64,000 bases of DNA from Salinibacillus kushneri (GTDB taxonomy: Bacteria; Bacillota; Bacilli; Bacillales; Alkalibacillaceae). Positions 1 through 8,148 of this stretch are shown here, in pieces. Position numbers and translations under genes: made by a program. Where the stretch lies: the NCBI RefSeq assembly GCF_900111405.1, contig NZ_FOHJ01000001.1, forward strand, positions 124,001-188,000. The letters are read 5' to 3'. The notes under the pieces are model-generated. The model was not told the origin of the DNA. It ran no database searches and saw only the letters and a program-made list of their open reading frames with translations. Positions within the stretch are counted from its first letter, which is position 1, and the number at the start of each line of letters is the position of its first letter.

Positions 1-752
1 TTACCTGCTTCAATCAAATTGAGTTCATCATGAGCCGTTTGTCCATGCTCTGTGCTAAAAAGCTCTCCATCCTCATTCCAAGCGAGACCTTGAGGATTTC
101 GGTGTCCATAAGAATATACATAGGAATTTTGAAAAGGATTATCACTCGGTATGCTTCCATCTACATTCATTCTTAAAATTTTGCCAGCCAGAGAATCGAG
201 ATTCTGAGCATAATCGGCATTACCAGCATCCCCTGTAGTTACATACAGGTTCTGGTCCGGGCCTATTTTTAGACGACCACCATTATGTATCGAGCCACCT
301 GGAATATCATCAAGTAAAACATCCATTTCCACCCATGCATCATCCTGCAATTGTAATCGAATCACTCGATTCCGAAGTCTCCCGTCCTCCTGATATGTAT
401 GATAAGCAAAAGCTTCGTTTGTCGTATCAAAGTCGGGGAGTAAAATAAATCCTAACAGCCCTCCTTCACCTTCATGAACAATCTCTTTTGTTACGTTAAG
501 GGGCTGTAACGTCACCTCTCCGGTTATTGCATCAATTCTTTGGATAGAACCTTCACGTTGACTTAAATAAAACGTGCCCTTATGCTTCGTAATGTTCCAT
601 GGGATGTTTAAATTTTCTGCGATGACTTCTATATTAGAAAGCTTATTCGTCTCAACAGCTTCCTCATTATCCTTAAGGGTTTGCGGGGGTTCTTCTTCAT
701 TTTCACAAGCTGTTAACATCATGATGAGAAGAACTATAGCCATTCTTTTCAT
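1..752 (-). CDS. PQQ-dependent sugar dehydrogenase family lipoprotein (C-terminal part outside window)
   Basis: The reading frame runs off the left edge, so only about 250 N-terminal residues are visible. It starts with a short lipoprotein signal (MKRMAIVLLIMMLTAC) followed by an acidic linker, so the protein is probably anchored outside the membrane. The body reads as a glucose/sorbosone dehydrogenase beta-propeller: NIPWNITK, GEGGLLGF, GGSIHNGGRLKIGPD and YSYGHRNPQGLAW are typical blade segments of this family, which oxidises aldoses with PQQ as cofactor. The ATG at 752 has a good ribosome binding site (GAAGGTGGG). An overlapping upstream ATG is out of frame. The true substrate is unknown. 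Confidence 0.85.
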   Translation of the reverse strand, partial: MKRMAIVLLIMMLTACENEEEPPQTLKDNEEAVETNKLSNIEVIAENLNIPWNITKHKGTFYLSQREGSIQRIDAITGEVTLQPLNVTKEIVHEGEGGLLGFILLPDFDTTNEAFAYHTYQEDGRLRNRVIRLQLQDDAWVEMDVLLDDIPGGSIHNGGRLKIGPDQNLYVTTGDAGNADYAQNLDSLAGKILRMNVDGSIPSDNPFQNSYVYSYGHRNPQGLAWNEDGELFSTEHGQTAHDELNLIEAG

Positions 753-916
753 ACATGAAACCCACCTTCTTCATAAAAGTTTTCTACAAGTATAATTAGG
801 CAAAGACACAAAAAAATCCTTTAATCCCACATGCTCTTACACATACTACTAAGAGGATTACCCAAAACATTGATTTAAATCCTAGCATAAAACTTCAAAA
901 GGAAGGATGAAACAAC

Positions 917-1795
917 ATGGATCAATCTTCACAAAACCAGCCAAATGCATTTCCGCCTCAGCACCAGCCTCAGCAGCCCGGTATTGAATCCTTAATGGTC
1001 CCAAGTCCGATTATAGAAGATGTTCAATATCAGGGATCTGGTAAATTAAAAGATAAAGTGGCCATTATTACAGGAGGAGATAGTGGAATTGGAGCAGCTG
1101 TTGCCATCGCTTTTGCCAAGGAAGGTGCTCATGTGGTGATTCCTTATATTTCAGACGATGAGAATGAAGATGCTCAGCGAACGAGGAAACGAGTTGAAGA
1201 GATTGGGAGAGAATGTCTACTAATTACCGGGGACTTAAAGGATGAAGCCCAATGTCAAAAGGCCATCAGCCAAACGATGAATCATTTTGATCATATCGAC
1301 ATTTTAGTTAATAACCATGCCGTTCAGTTCCCGCAAAAAAACTTTCTTGATATCACAGCAGAGCAGTGGGATTTAACCTTTAAAACGAACATTTATCCTT
1401 TTTTTTACTTAACAAAAGCTGCTCTTCCTTCTATGCAAAAGGGAGCTAAAATTATTAATACTACATCTGTTGTGGCGTATGAGGGAAATGAACAACTCAT
1501 TGATTATACGGCAACCAAAGGGGCAATTTTAGGTTTTACAAGAGCCCTTTCACAAAATCTGGCTAAGCAGGGAATTCATGTTAATGCTGTTGCACCAGGG
1601 CCTATTTGGACTCCACTTATTCCATCCAGTTTCACTGAGCAGGATGTCACAACCTTTGGCCAAAATGTTCCACTCAGTCATGCTGGACAGCCGTATCAAT
1701 TAGCTCCGGCCTATGTATACTTAGCTTCTGATGATTCTTCCTATGTATCCGGCCAGGTCATTCACGTAAACGGTGGGAAAATGGTTAGTTCTTAA
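917..1795 (+). CDS. SDR family oxidoreductase, general-stress type (YdaD/YhdF-like)
   Basis: A 292-residue short-chain dehydrogenase with the roughly 45-residue Gln/Pro-rich N-terminal extension seen in the Bacillus YdaD/YhdF/YhxC group. The cofactor motif is TGGDSGIG (about residues 52-59), the structural motif is NNHA, and the catalytic Ser (NTTSVV) and YTATK are present, so the enzyme should be active. It ends with the usual VSGQVIHVNGG segment. Relatives are NAD(P)-dependent and often induced by general stress; the substrate is not known. It is a single gene with a GGAAGGA ribosome binding site, closed by the hairpin that overlaps the end of the convergent acyltransferase gene. Confidence 0.9.
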   Translation: MDQSSQNQPNAFPPQHQPQQPGIESLMVPSPIIEDVQYQGSGKLKDKVAIITGGDSGIGAAVAIAFAKEGAHVVIPYISDDENEDAQRTRKRVEEIGRECLLITGDLKDEAQCQKAISQTMNHFDHIDILVNNHAVQFPQKNFLDITAEQWDLTFKTNIYPFFYLTKAALPSMQKGAKIINTTSVVAYEGNEQLIDYTATKGAILGFTRALSQNLAKQGIHVNAVAPGPIWTPLIPSSFTEQDVTTFGQNVPLSHAGQPYQLAPAYVYLASDDSSYVSGQVIHVNGGKMVSS

Positions 1796-1797
1796 AA

Positions 1798-1825
1798 AAG
1801 TGGGTAGACTTTGAGCTACCCACTT
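1798..1825. terminator. Bidirectional terminator between SDR and acyltransferase
   Basis: A perfect 10-bp stem (AAGTGGGTAG / CTACCCACTT) with an 8-nt loop starts just after the SDR stop codon. The A run before it and the T-rich tail allow use on both strands. It overlaps the stop codon of the acyltransferase gene. Confidence 0.75.
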
Positions 1826-2816
1826 AGTTATTAAAGATTCGATATGGTTCTATAAGAGGTTTCGTTGATTTCGTTACAGGGCGTGAACCCAGCAGAATCG
1901 TTAAGGTAATCGAAAGGACTAAAAAGAGCCATAGCTGTCCCGTCTGTGTTATTCTTTCAAAAATAGGTGTTAAATCAAGTATTTTGATTACTAAACCATG
2001 CAATAAATAGATATAAAGTGTTCTTCCTCCGAGATCGGTAAAGGCAAATCTCCGGTTTGGGATCAAGGAAAGCACACTAAAGGTTGATAAAAAGACAACT
2101 CCATATATAAACAGACGCATCCACACGCCGTAGGTCTCATCTACACCAATATCTGTATAGGAGGATGAAGCTAATAACCAATCCGTAGTTAAGTCACTAA
2201 GAATGGTATGATAAGAAATAAATAATCCGATTAAAAGGAAAAGGGCAGCTTTTTGATAAGTCGGGTCTCTTAAAGCTGCAAAATGCTCTTTTTTCAGTTT
2301 ATACCCCAGTAGAAAAATCGGGAAAAATACAAAGGTTCTAGATAAGCTTAAATACGTTCCAACCATTGGAACCATGCCAATAAATAATCCTATAAGCAAA
2401 GCTATAGTCAGTGCATATGGTATTCTTGCAAAGACAAGTAATAAAAGATGCCATCCTAATAGGCTTAATAAAAACCATAAGGTCCATTCTGGATCAAATA
2501 GGGTAAATCCTTCTTCTCCTTCAACCACAACAAAAAAGCAGGAAAAAATTACTTGGAAAATGAGATAGGGTAACAGTAATTTTTTTGTGAGTTTTTGTAT
2601 ATACCCTTTTTTAAATACATTCTTCGCAAAATAACCGGCAATCAGGATGAATCCAGGCATATGAAAAGTATAAATAAATTTATAAATGGTATTTAAAAGC
2701 TGATTATCGTGGCGATAAGGACTAATCATATGACCTATCACCACAAGGAAAATCAGAATAAAACGTGCGTTATCAAAATAAGGATCACGCTTTGTGTGGG
2801 TCCCCATCACTCTCAC
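1824..2816 (-). CDS. Acyltransferase family 3 membrane protein (fucose 4-O-acetylase-like)
   Basis: A 330-residue protein with about ten hydrophobic segments. The N-terminal DNARFILIFLVVIGHMISPYR region, with its VIGH histidine, is the hallmark of the acyltransferase-3 / COG3594 family, which transfers acetyl or other acyl groups from the cytoplasmic side to sugars or lipids at the membrane. No partner glycan gene lies next to it, so the acceptor cannot be guessed. It is a monocistronic unit facing away from the SurA-like lipoprotein gene upstream. The 260 bases upstream show no other gene. Confidence 0.85.
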   Translation of the reverse strand: MRVMGTHTKRDPYFDNARFILIFLVVIGHMISPYRHDNQLLNTIYKFIYTFHMPGFILIAGYFAKNVFKKGYIQKLTKKLLLPYLIFQVIFSCFFVVVEGEEGFTLFDPEWTLWFLLSLLGWHLLLLVFARIPYALTIALLIGLFIGMVPMVGTYLSLSRTFVFFPIFLLGYKLKKEHFAALRDPTYQKAALFLLIGLFISYHTILSDLTTDWLLASSSYTDIGVDETYGVWMRLFIYGVVFLSTFSVLSLIPNRRFAFTDLGGRTLYIYLLHGLVIKILDLTPIFERITQTGQLWLFLVLSITLTILLGSRPVTKSTKPLIEPYRIFNN

Positions 2817-3077
2817 CTCATTAATGTTAAAATTAAGGTTCCTATATAATCTACGTTAAAAAGGCTAAATCAGATAGGGTTCAAGCCTTTACACTTCTAT
2901 TACATGCTAATTAATTCCCGGTTACATTTTAATCCAAACGGGTTTAAGCAAAATTAAGAAATAAGCCCATTTTGACTGCTTCAAAATGTGACCTTTATAG
3001 TATGACTAGAATGATCAGGTTCTTCCTAATCGTATGCCAAAAGGTTTATATTATATTTGAGGTCGGTTAAAAGCGGA

Positions 3078-3106
3078 AAAAGTATGGGAGGATATCCCAT
3101 ACTTTT
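3078..3106 (-). terminator. Terminator of the SurA_N lipoprotein gene
   Basis: A 12-bp stem AAAAGTATGGGA / TCCCATACTTTT with a 5-nt loop, followed on the minus strand by a T run. The stop codon of the gene lies inside the stem. Confidence 0.8.
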
Positions 3107-3788
3107 ATAGTAATAGTTCGACGTCATTTTTTTCTTTTAATTGTTCAACAAGTTTACTAACTTTCTCATTTTGCTTTTGCTGCTTCAACTGTGTTACGAT
3201 ACTGTCTTTCACATCTTCAAGTTTTACTTCTTCTTGTGACATCTGTTTCATTTGTTCAAAGTAATCTTGAATTTCTTTCTCTGTCGGTTCACTTGTTTCT
3301 ACTTCTTCATTGATATATTTATCAACAGCTAATTGTTCTGAAAGGTTATTTTTTAACTGTTCTTCTGTCAAATTATTCTCTTTCATAGCCTTTTGAAAAG
3401 CTTCTTCATTATCAAAATTAGACTTATACTGCTTGTCAAATTGTTCGTTAATTTCTTTTTTGGTTGGTTTAAAGCCTTGATTCTGTGCCTCTTGTAATAA
3501 GAGTTCCTGTCCAACTAATTGGTCTAATGTTGCCTTTTTCATTTGATCTTCAGAGATATCCTGGCCTTGATAAACTGAGGAAATTTGCTCATAAATCATA
3601 TTAAAGTCTTTTCCTTTTAGTTCTTCCCCATTAACTTTTGCTACTGTTTTATCTTCATCAACCTGTTTTGTTGCATTTTCTTCCTGGTTATTATTTTTAT
3701 TCTCTTCATTCTCTCCGCCTGAACACGCTGCTAGAAAAACGAGAAGAATCGCTGCTAAGCTTACTAATGCTTTTTTCATCAAAATCAT
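3105..3788 (-). CDS. SurA N-terminal domain lipoprotein (PrsA-like, no PPIase domain)
   Basis: The start is taken as the ATG at 3788 (MILMKKALVS), which follows a GAGGAG site at good spacing; the longer open frame upstream has no such signal. A lipoprotein signal ends in LAAC, giving an extracellular membrane-anchored protein. After a Glu/Asn-rich linker comes a SurA_N-type helical chaperone domain (VAKVNGEELKGKDF, LDQLVGQELLLQEA, a long helical region, a short C-terminal helix pair). The family member PrsA helps secreted proteins fold, but the parvulin peptidyl-prolyl isomerase domain of PrsA is absent here. A role as a holdase-type folding helper is inferred. Confidence 0.85.
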   Translation of the reverse strand: MILMKKALVSLAAILLVFLAACSGGENEENKNNNQEENATKQVDEDKTVAKVNGEELKGKDFNMIYEQISSVYQGQDISEDQMKKATLDQLVGQELLLQEAQNQGFKPTKKEINEQFDKQYKSNFDNEEAFQKAMKENNLTEEQLKNNLSEQLAVDKYINEEVETSEPTEKEIQDYFEQMKQMSQEEVKLEDVKDSIVTQLKQQKQNEKVSKLVEQLKEKNDVELLL

Positions 3789-3941
3789 ATTCACTCCTCT
3801 TTTTAGTTTGCAAACCCTATTCAATCATGTTTGCACGCACGAATCAAGTCACGTAAAATTCAGAAAAGATGGGGAATAGCATCATGACGCCCTGGACAGG
3901 CGTTATTTACAAATGTTTTACATCTATGTATCAAATCATTA

Positions 3942-3993
3942 AAAAAGGACTGTTTTAGCTTATGTATCCTTCCTGAAGCCAAACAGCCCTTTT
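3942..3993 (-). terminator. Terminator of the siderophore importer operon
   Basis: Long imperfect stem: AAAAAGGACTGTTTTAGCTT pairs with AAGCCAAACAGCCCTTTTT around a 14-nt loop, just downstream of the yclQ-like stop codon. Confidence 0.7.
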
Positions 3994-4003
3994 ATTTTCC
4001 TTT

Positions 4004-4939
4004 TTACTCTAAACTGCTTTTAATTTCCGATATCATTTCAGAAACAGACATCAATCCACCACCTGATAAATACCAGTAGTTTGGATCTAAGTATGTGATT
4101 TTGTCATTTTGATACGCTCTTGTCTTTTTCACAAGCTCATTATCTAATGCTTCCTTTGCCATCACATCTCCACCAATAGCTGCCGTGCGATCAATAACAT
4201 AAAGATGCTCTGGATCTTTTTCTACTAGATACTCAAAGCTTATACTTTGCCCATGTGTAGATACCTCAATGTCCTCCGCTACTGCTGGAAGGCCAAATAC
4301 ATCATGAATGATTCCAAAACGCGATTCTGGACCGTATGCACTAAGGCTTCCTTCATTTGATAGCACGATAAGGGAATTTTCGACACTTTTAGCTGATTCT
4401 TTTAATTGACTTATGGAATCTTCTATTTTGGCAAGTTCTTCTGAAATAAACTCTTCTTGTTCAAAGACTTTCCCTAATACATTCATATTTTCTTTGAAGG
4501 ACTCCATGTATCTGGTTGTATCTACACCTAAGTAAATCGTAGGCGAAATATCACTTAATTTTTCATATAAATCCTGCTGCCTTCCTGAAATAATAATCAG
4601 GTCCGGGTTGATTTCTGCGATCTTCTCAAAATCTGGCTCCTTTAAGCTTCCTACATTCTCATAATCGTCAGACTCATATTTAGATAGATAAGGTGGCAGG
4701 CTAGCTTGAGGTACACCGGCTACCTCCACACCCATTTTGCCCAGGGAGTCTAAAATTCCATAATCAAATACAACCACTTTTTCCGGATTTTTCGGAACAT
4801 CTGTATTTCCCAGTTTGTGTTCAACCGTCATCGTATCCGATTCTGATGCCTGAGTAGAATCGGAATCATTCCCCCCACATGCCGCCAGAAAAAGAATTGA
4901 CATAAAAAGAATCAGTAAACCAACTTTTCTTATATTCAT
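4004..4939 (-). CDS. yclQ: Petrobactin-type siderophore ABC transporter substrate-binding lipoprotein
   Basis: A 311-residue FecB/TroA-type (class III) binding protein. The signal peptide ends LAACGG, so it is lipid-anchored on the outer face of the membrane. Helical-backbone binding-protein features are NPEKVVVFDYGILDSLGKMG and EINPDLIIISGRQ, and the C-terminus reads DPNYWYLSGGGL. It is the last gene of a four-gene minus-strand operon in the order permease-permease-ATPase-binding protein, identical to Bacillus subtilis yclNOPQ, which imports petrobactin and related catecholate siderophores. The operon promoter carries Fur boxes. Ligand identity is inferred from this homology. Confidence 0.88.
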   Translation of the reverse strand: MNIRKVGLLILFMSILFLAACGGNDSDSTQASESDTMTVEHKLGNTDVPKNPEKVVVFDYGILDSLGKMGVEVAGVPQASLPPYLSKYESDDYENVGSLKEPDFEKIAEINPDLIIISGRQQDLYEKLSDISPTIYLGVDTTRYMESFKENMNVLGKVFEQEEFISEELAKIEDSISQLKESAKSVENSLIVLSNEGSLSAYGPESRFGIIHDVFGLPAVAEDIEVSTHGQSISFEYLVEKDPEHLYVIDRTAAIGGDVMAKEALDNELVKKTRAYQNDKITYLDPNYWYLSGGGLMSVSEMISEIKSSLE

Positions 4940-4958
4940 ACATCATCCTCCTCACTAT

Positions 4959-5717
4959 TTATGAAAAATATACACATATCTTATTTCCATCTATGTTTTC
5001 AATCGTAAAGTCCATTCCATATACTTCTTTTAAAACAGATGGTTCAATCATCTCATCTGTTGTTCCTTCTTTGACCAGCTTTCCGTCTTTCAAAGCTACA
5101 ATGTAGTCTGAATAACAGGAAGCAAAATTAATATCGTGTATAACAATGACAATCGTTTTTCCCAAATCATTGACCAGTTTTCTTAGCGTTTTCATAATTT
5201 GTACGGAATGCTTCATGTCCAGGTTATTTAAGGGTTCATCTAAAATGATATATTCTGTATCCTGCGCAAGCACCATCGCTATGTAAGCCCGCTGCTTTTG
5301 ACCACCACTCAATTGATGTAAATACTTATCCTGCATATCCTCTAAACCCATGTAGGCAATCGCGTCATCAACAAACTTCCAGTCCTCTTTTGTTAAACGT
5401 CCTTTTGAATATGGAAAACGGCCAAAGGATACGAGCTCCTTCACACGTAAGCGAATATTAATAAAATTGGATTGCTTTAAAATGGCGATTTTTTTGGCGA
5501 GATCATTGCTTTTACAACGACTAATTTCCATTCCATCAATATAGACCTCACCCTCATCTCTTGCTATTAATCGAGAAATCATGGATACAAGTGTACTTTT
5601 TCCTGCCCCATTTGGACCAATAAAGGAGGTGATTTTTCCCTTTTGAATGGTTAATGAGACATCTTCAACAACCGGTTTATCTCCGTACTCTTTTAAAAGA
5701 TTTTTTAACTCTACCAT
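4959..5717 (-). CDS. yclP: Siderophore ABC transporter ATP-binding protein
   Basis: A 252-residue ABC ATPase with Walker A GPNGAGKST, the Q-loop region LKQSNFINIR, signature LSGGQKQR, Walker B YIILDEPLNNLD and the switch histidine in VIVIHDINFA. It energises iron-siderophore uptake with the two neighbouring permeases. Its start overlaps the last codons of the upstream permease gene (7 nt), implying translational coupling. It lies 19 nt before the binding-protein gene. Confidence 0.92.
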   Translation of the reverse strand: MVELKNLLKEYGDKPVVEDVSLTIQKGKITSFIGPNGAGKSTLVSMISRLIARDEGEVYIDGMEISRCKSNDLAKKIAILKQSNFINIRLRVKELVSFGRFPYSKGRLTKEDWKFVDDAIAYMGLEDMQDKYLHQLSGGQKQRAYIAMVLAQDTEYIILDEPLNNLDMKHSVQIMKTLRKLVNDLGKTIVIVIHDINFASCYSDYIVALKDGKLVKEGTTDEMIEPSVLKEVYGMDFTIENIDGNKICVYFS

Positions 5718-6661
5718 TTTTTACTCTCCTTTAACAAAAGATAGATAAAATAAACACCGCCAACAAAATTCACAATCACACTTAAGGTTGTGGAGAATGT
5801 AAAGACTCTTTCCACCAGTAATTGGCCGCCGATTAACGCAATGAAGCTAATCAAAATAGCTCCCGAAATCAAATAATTGTGGCGATAGGTTCGCATAAAC
5901 TCATGGGCAACATTGGCTACAAGTAACCCCAAAAATGTAATGGGGCCTACAAGAGCTGTTGAAATCGAAACCAAAACTGCAATAACAATGAGTAAACGTT
6001 TGATAACATAATCATAATTCACACCAAGATTAATAGCCTGATCTCTTCCCAGGGATAGAACATCTAAATACCTTAAAAATTTCATTCCATACAAAGTCAT
6101 GACCACAAGTCCAATGCCAGCTAAGATTAAAACATCCTCATTGACATTGTTAAAGCTTGCAAACATCCGGTCCTGAACAACTAAAAATTCATTAGGATCC
6201 AGTAATACCTGCATAAAGGTTGAAAGACTTTCAAATAATGTGCCAATCACAAGCCCAATTAAAAGAAGAAAGTAAATAGTCTGTTGTTCTCCCTTAAATA
6301 GAAGTTTGTATAATAGGCCTGCAAAGACAACCATAACCCCCACAGAAAGGATGAAATTCATATTTTGATTAAGCATGGTTAGATTCATAGAGCCGAATGC
6401 AAAAATAAGAAAGGTTTGTATCAGCATATAAAGCGAATCTAATCCAAGAATACTGGGGGTTAGAATTCTATTATTGGTGATCGTTTGAAAGACGACTGTT
6501 GAAAATGCAATCGCAGCTCCTGTTAAAACAATCGCTACTAGTTTGATAACTCTCCTTGATAAAATATAGCTCCAATTTCCAGAGATATCTGTAAATAAGA
6601 ATATGGAAATAAGCATCATGCTTAGTCCAGCTAAAACGGAGATCTTTGTTTTATAGCCCAT
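5711..6661 (-). CDS. yclO: Siderophore ABC transporter permease (second subunit)
   Basis: A 316-residue FecCD-family permease with about nine transmembrane segments. The conserved core AIAFSTVVFQTITNNRILTP and the cytoplasmic-loop region VGPITFLGLLVANVAHEF, where the ATPase docks, are clear. Position and length match YclO. It overlaps the first permease gene by 11 nt and the ATPase gene by 7 nt, so the operon is tightly coupled. It should form a heterodimeric membrane channel with the YclN-like subunit. Confidence 0.9.
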   Translation of the reverse strand: MGYKTKISVLAGLSMMLISIFLFTDISGNWSYILSRRVIKLVAIVLTGAAIAFSTVVFQTITNNRILTPSILGLDSLYMLIQTFLIFAFGSMNLTMLNQNMNFILSVGVMVVFAGLLYKLLFKGEQQTIYFLLLIGLVIGTLFESLSTFMQVLLDPNEFLVVQDRMFASFNNVNEDVLILAGIGLVVMTLYGMKFLRYLDVLSLGRDQAINLGVNYDYVIKRLLIVIAVLVSISTALVGPITFLGLLVANVAHEFMRTYRHNYLISGAILISFIALIGGQLLVERVFTFSTTLSVIVNFVGGVYFIYLLLKESKKW

Positions 6662-7604
6662 ATGTCTTTCTCCTAACTAGTAAGTAAACAAATATTGCAC
6701 TTCCAACGACACCTACTGTAAGTCCTATAGCAATTTCATAAGGATAGATAATCAAGCGACTTAAAATGTCACATGCCAGAACAAATATCGCTCCTAGCAA
6801 GGCTGTATGCGGAAGATTGTTTTTTAAATGATCTCCCCGAGAAATCGTCACACTATTCGGTATAACAAGACCGAGGAAAGGAATCATTCCCACTGTCAGT
6901 ACAACTACAGCGCTTACCATCGCAACAATGGCTAATCCTATATTTACGACTTGCCGGTAATGTAACCCTAAATTTTTAGCAAATTCCTCCCCCATTCCAG
7001 CAATGGTAAATCGATTGGCAAAAAAGTAAGCAATTAACAGTAGTGGAATACTGAGAAATAATAATTCATATCGACCTTGAATAATTAAGGAAAAATCTCC
7101 TTGCAGCCAAGAAGACATATTTTGTATTAAATCGTTTTTATAAGCAAAAAAAGTTGATAATGAACTCACGATATTTCCAAACATCAAGCCTACTAATGGA
7201 ATAAAAATCGTATCCTTAAATTTGACTTTGTCCAGGATTTTCATGAATATAAAGGTTCCTAACAGGGCAAATACAAATGCAACAAGCATTTTCTGCAACG
7301 GACTGGCTGAGGTAAATACCATCATTGATATAAGAATTCCAAAGCGGGCAGAATCCATCGTTCCCGCTGTTGTTGGTGATACAAATCGGTTTCTTGTTAG
7401 CTGCATCATAATTAATCCCGCAACACTTAAACTCATGCCGGCAATAAGAATACTAATTAAGCGTGGGATTCTACTAACATATAAGATTTGTATCTCTTCA
7501 CTATGTAGTCTGAATAGATCTAATGGTGATACCTCAGATACCCCGATAAACAGCGATATTACGGACAGGATTAGAAGTACAATTAGTAAATATCTCTTTT
7601 TCAT
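6651..7604 (-). CDS. yclN: Siderophore ABC transporter permease (first subunit)
   Basis: A 317-residue FecCD-family permease, first gene of the operon. The sequence is very close to remembered B. subtilis YclN (SRIPRLISILIAGMSLSVAG, QLTRNRFVSPTTAGTMD, VGMIPFLGLVIPNSVT, PHTALLGAIFVLACDIL), with about nine membrane helices. The 150 bases upstream carry a near-consensus sigma-A promoter overlapped by a Fur box, with a second Fur box nearer the gene, so iron repression through Fur is expected. Confidence 0.92.
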   Translation of the reverse strand: MKKRYLLIVLLILSVISLFIGVSEVSPLDLFRLHSEEIQILYVSRIPRLISILIAGMSLSVAGLIMMQLTRNRFVSPTTAGTMDSARFGILISMMVFTSASPLQKMLVAFVFALLGTFIFMKILDKVKFKDTIFIPLVGLMFGNIVSSLSTFFAYKNDLIQNMSSWLQGDFSLIIQGRYELLFLSIPLLLIAYFFANRFTIAGMGEEFAKNLGLHYRQVVNIGLAIVAMVSAVVVLTVGMIPFLGLVIPNSVTISRGDHLKNNLPHTALLGAIFVLACDILSRLIIYPYEIAIGLTVGVVGSAIFVYLLVRRKTYGL

Positions 7605-7704
7605 ATAAATTCCTCATTATAAATGAATTAAAATCATTGTAATCTAGATTACATGTAACGCCATTTTGTTTCGCCCACATTAGAATGGTTTTAAATAATG
7701 AAAA

Positions 7705-7760
7705 TGAGATTCATTATCAATTAGACACCCTCATTATAGCTCATTGAGAATGATTGTCAA
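7705..7760 (-). promoter_or_regulatory. Promoter with two Fur boxes for the siderophore importer
   Basis: On the minus strand TTGACA (7755-7760) and TATAAT (7733-7738) are separated by 16 nt, a near-perfect sigma-A promoter. The -35 hexamer overlaps TGAGAATGATTGTCA (7745-7759), which differs from the 7-1-7 Fur consensus TGATAATNATTATCA at two positions. A second 7-1-7 match, TGAGATTCATTATCA, lies at 7705-7719 near the expected transcription start. Confidence 0.85.
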
Positions 7761-7764
7761 TACC

Positions 7765-8090
7765 GATTCAGGGGAATATTTTTGGTTATTTTGTCGGATG
7801 AAGCTCCGCACGAGAGGTTATGGGAATGATTTGAGAAGGTAGGGTACAAGGAGATTGGGATGATTAATTCCCGGTTATCCGGCTCCATTTTTTTATGTAG
7901 AATTAAATTCTTACAGATTGAATTCGTGTATTATAGAATGAATGGATAAATTTCACGATTAATCTTTTTGCAATCAAGTTTAATTCGCTTTTTCAGAAGC
8001 TCAATAGCAAAGTGTTTATGGACAATTAGTGAAAAAGAAGCTTACTTATCTAATGAAGCCAATATTCCAGAACCACCTTCCTCCCAAAAT
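7765..8090. other. Intergenic region without a supported gene
   Basis: No open frame with a ribosome binding site is present. Around 7796-7880 a plus-strand frame reads DEAPHERLWE, stop, FEKVGYKEIGMI. The second part resembles the end of a GNAT acetyltransferase, so it may be a faint relic, but this is too short to call. Confidence 0.3.
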
Positions 8091-8095
8091 AAAAA

Positions 8096-8125
8096 AGCTT
8101 CCAAAAATCCATACCATTGGAAGCT
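8096..8125 (-). terminator. Terminator of the gntP-like gene
   Basis: A 9-bp stem AGCTTCCAA / TTGGAAGCT with a 12-nt loop, followed on the minus strand by a run of six T, 23 bases after the gntP-like stop codon. Confidence 0.8.
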
Positions 8126-8148
8126 CAAACTTATCGATTTTTAAGCGT

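Noticed and set aside
7796-7880. GNAT acetyltransferase fragment (FEKVGYKEIGMI)
   Set aside because: Only about a dozen similar residues; not enough to call even a pseudogene.
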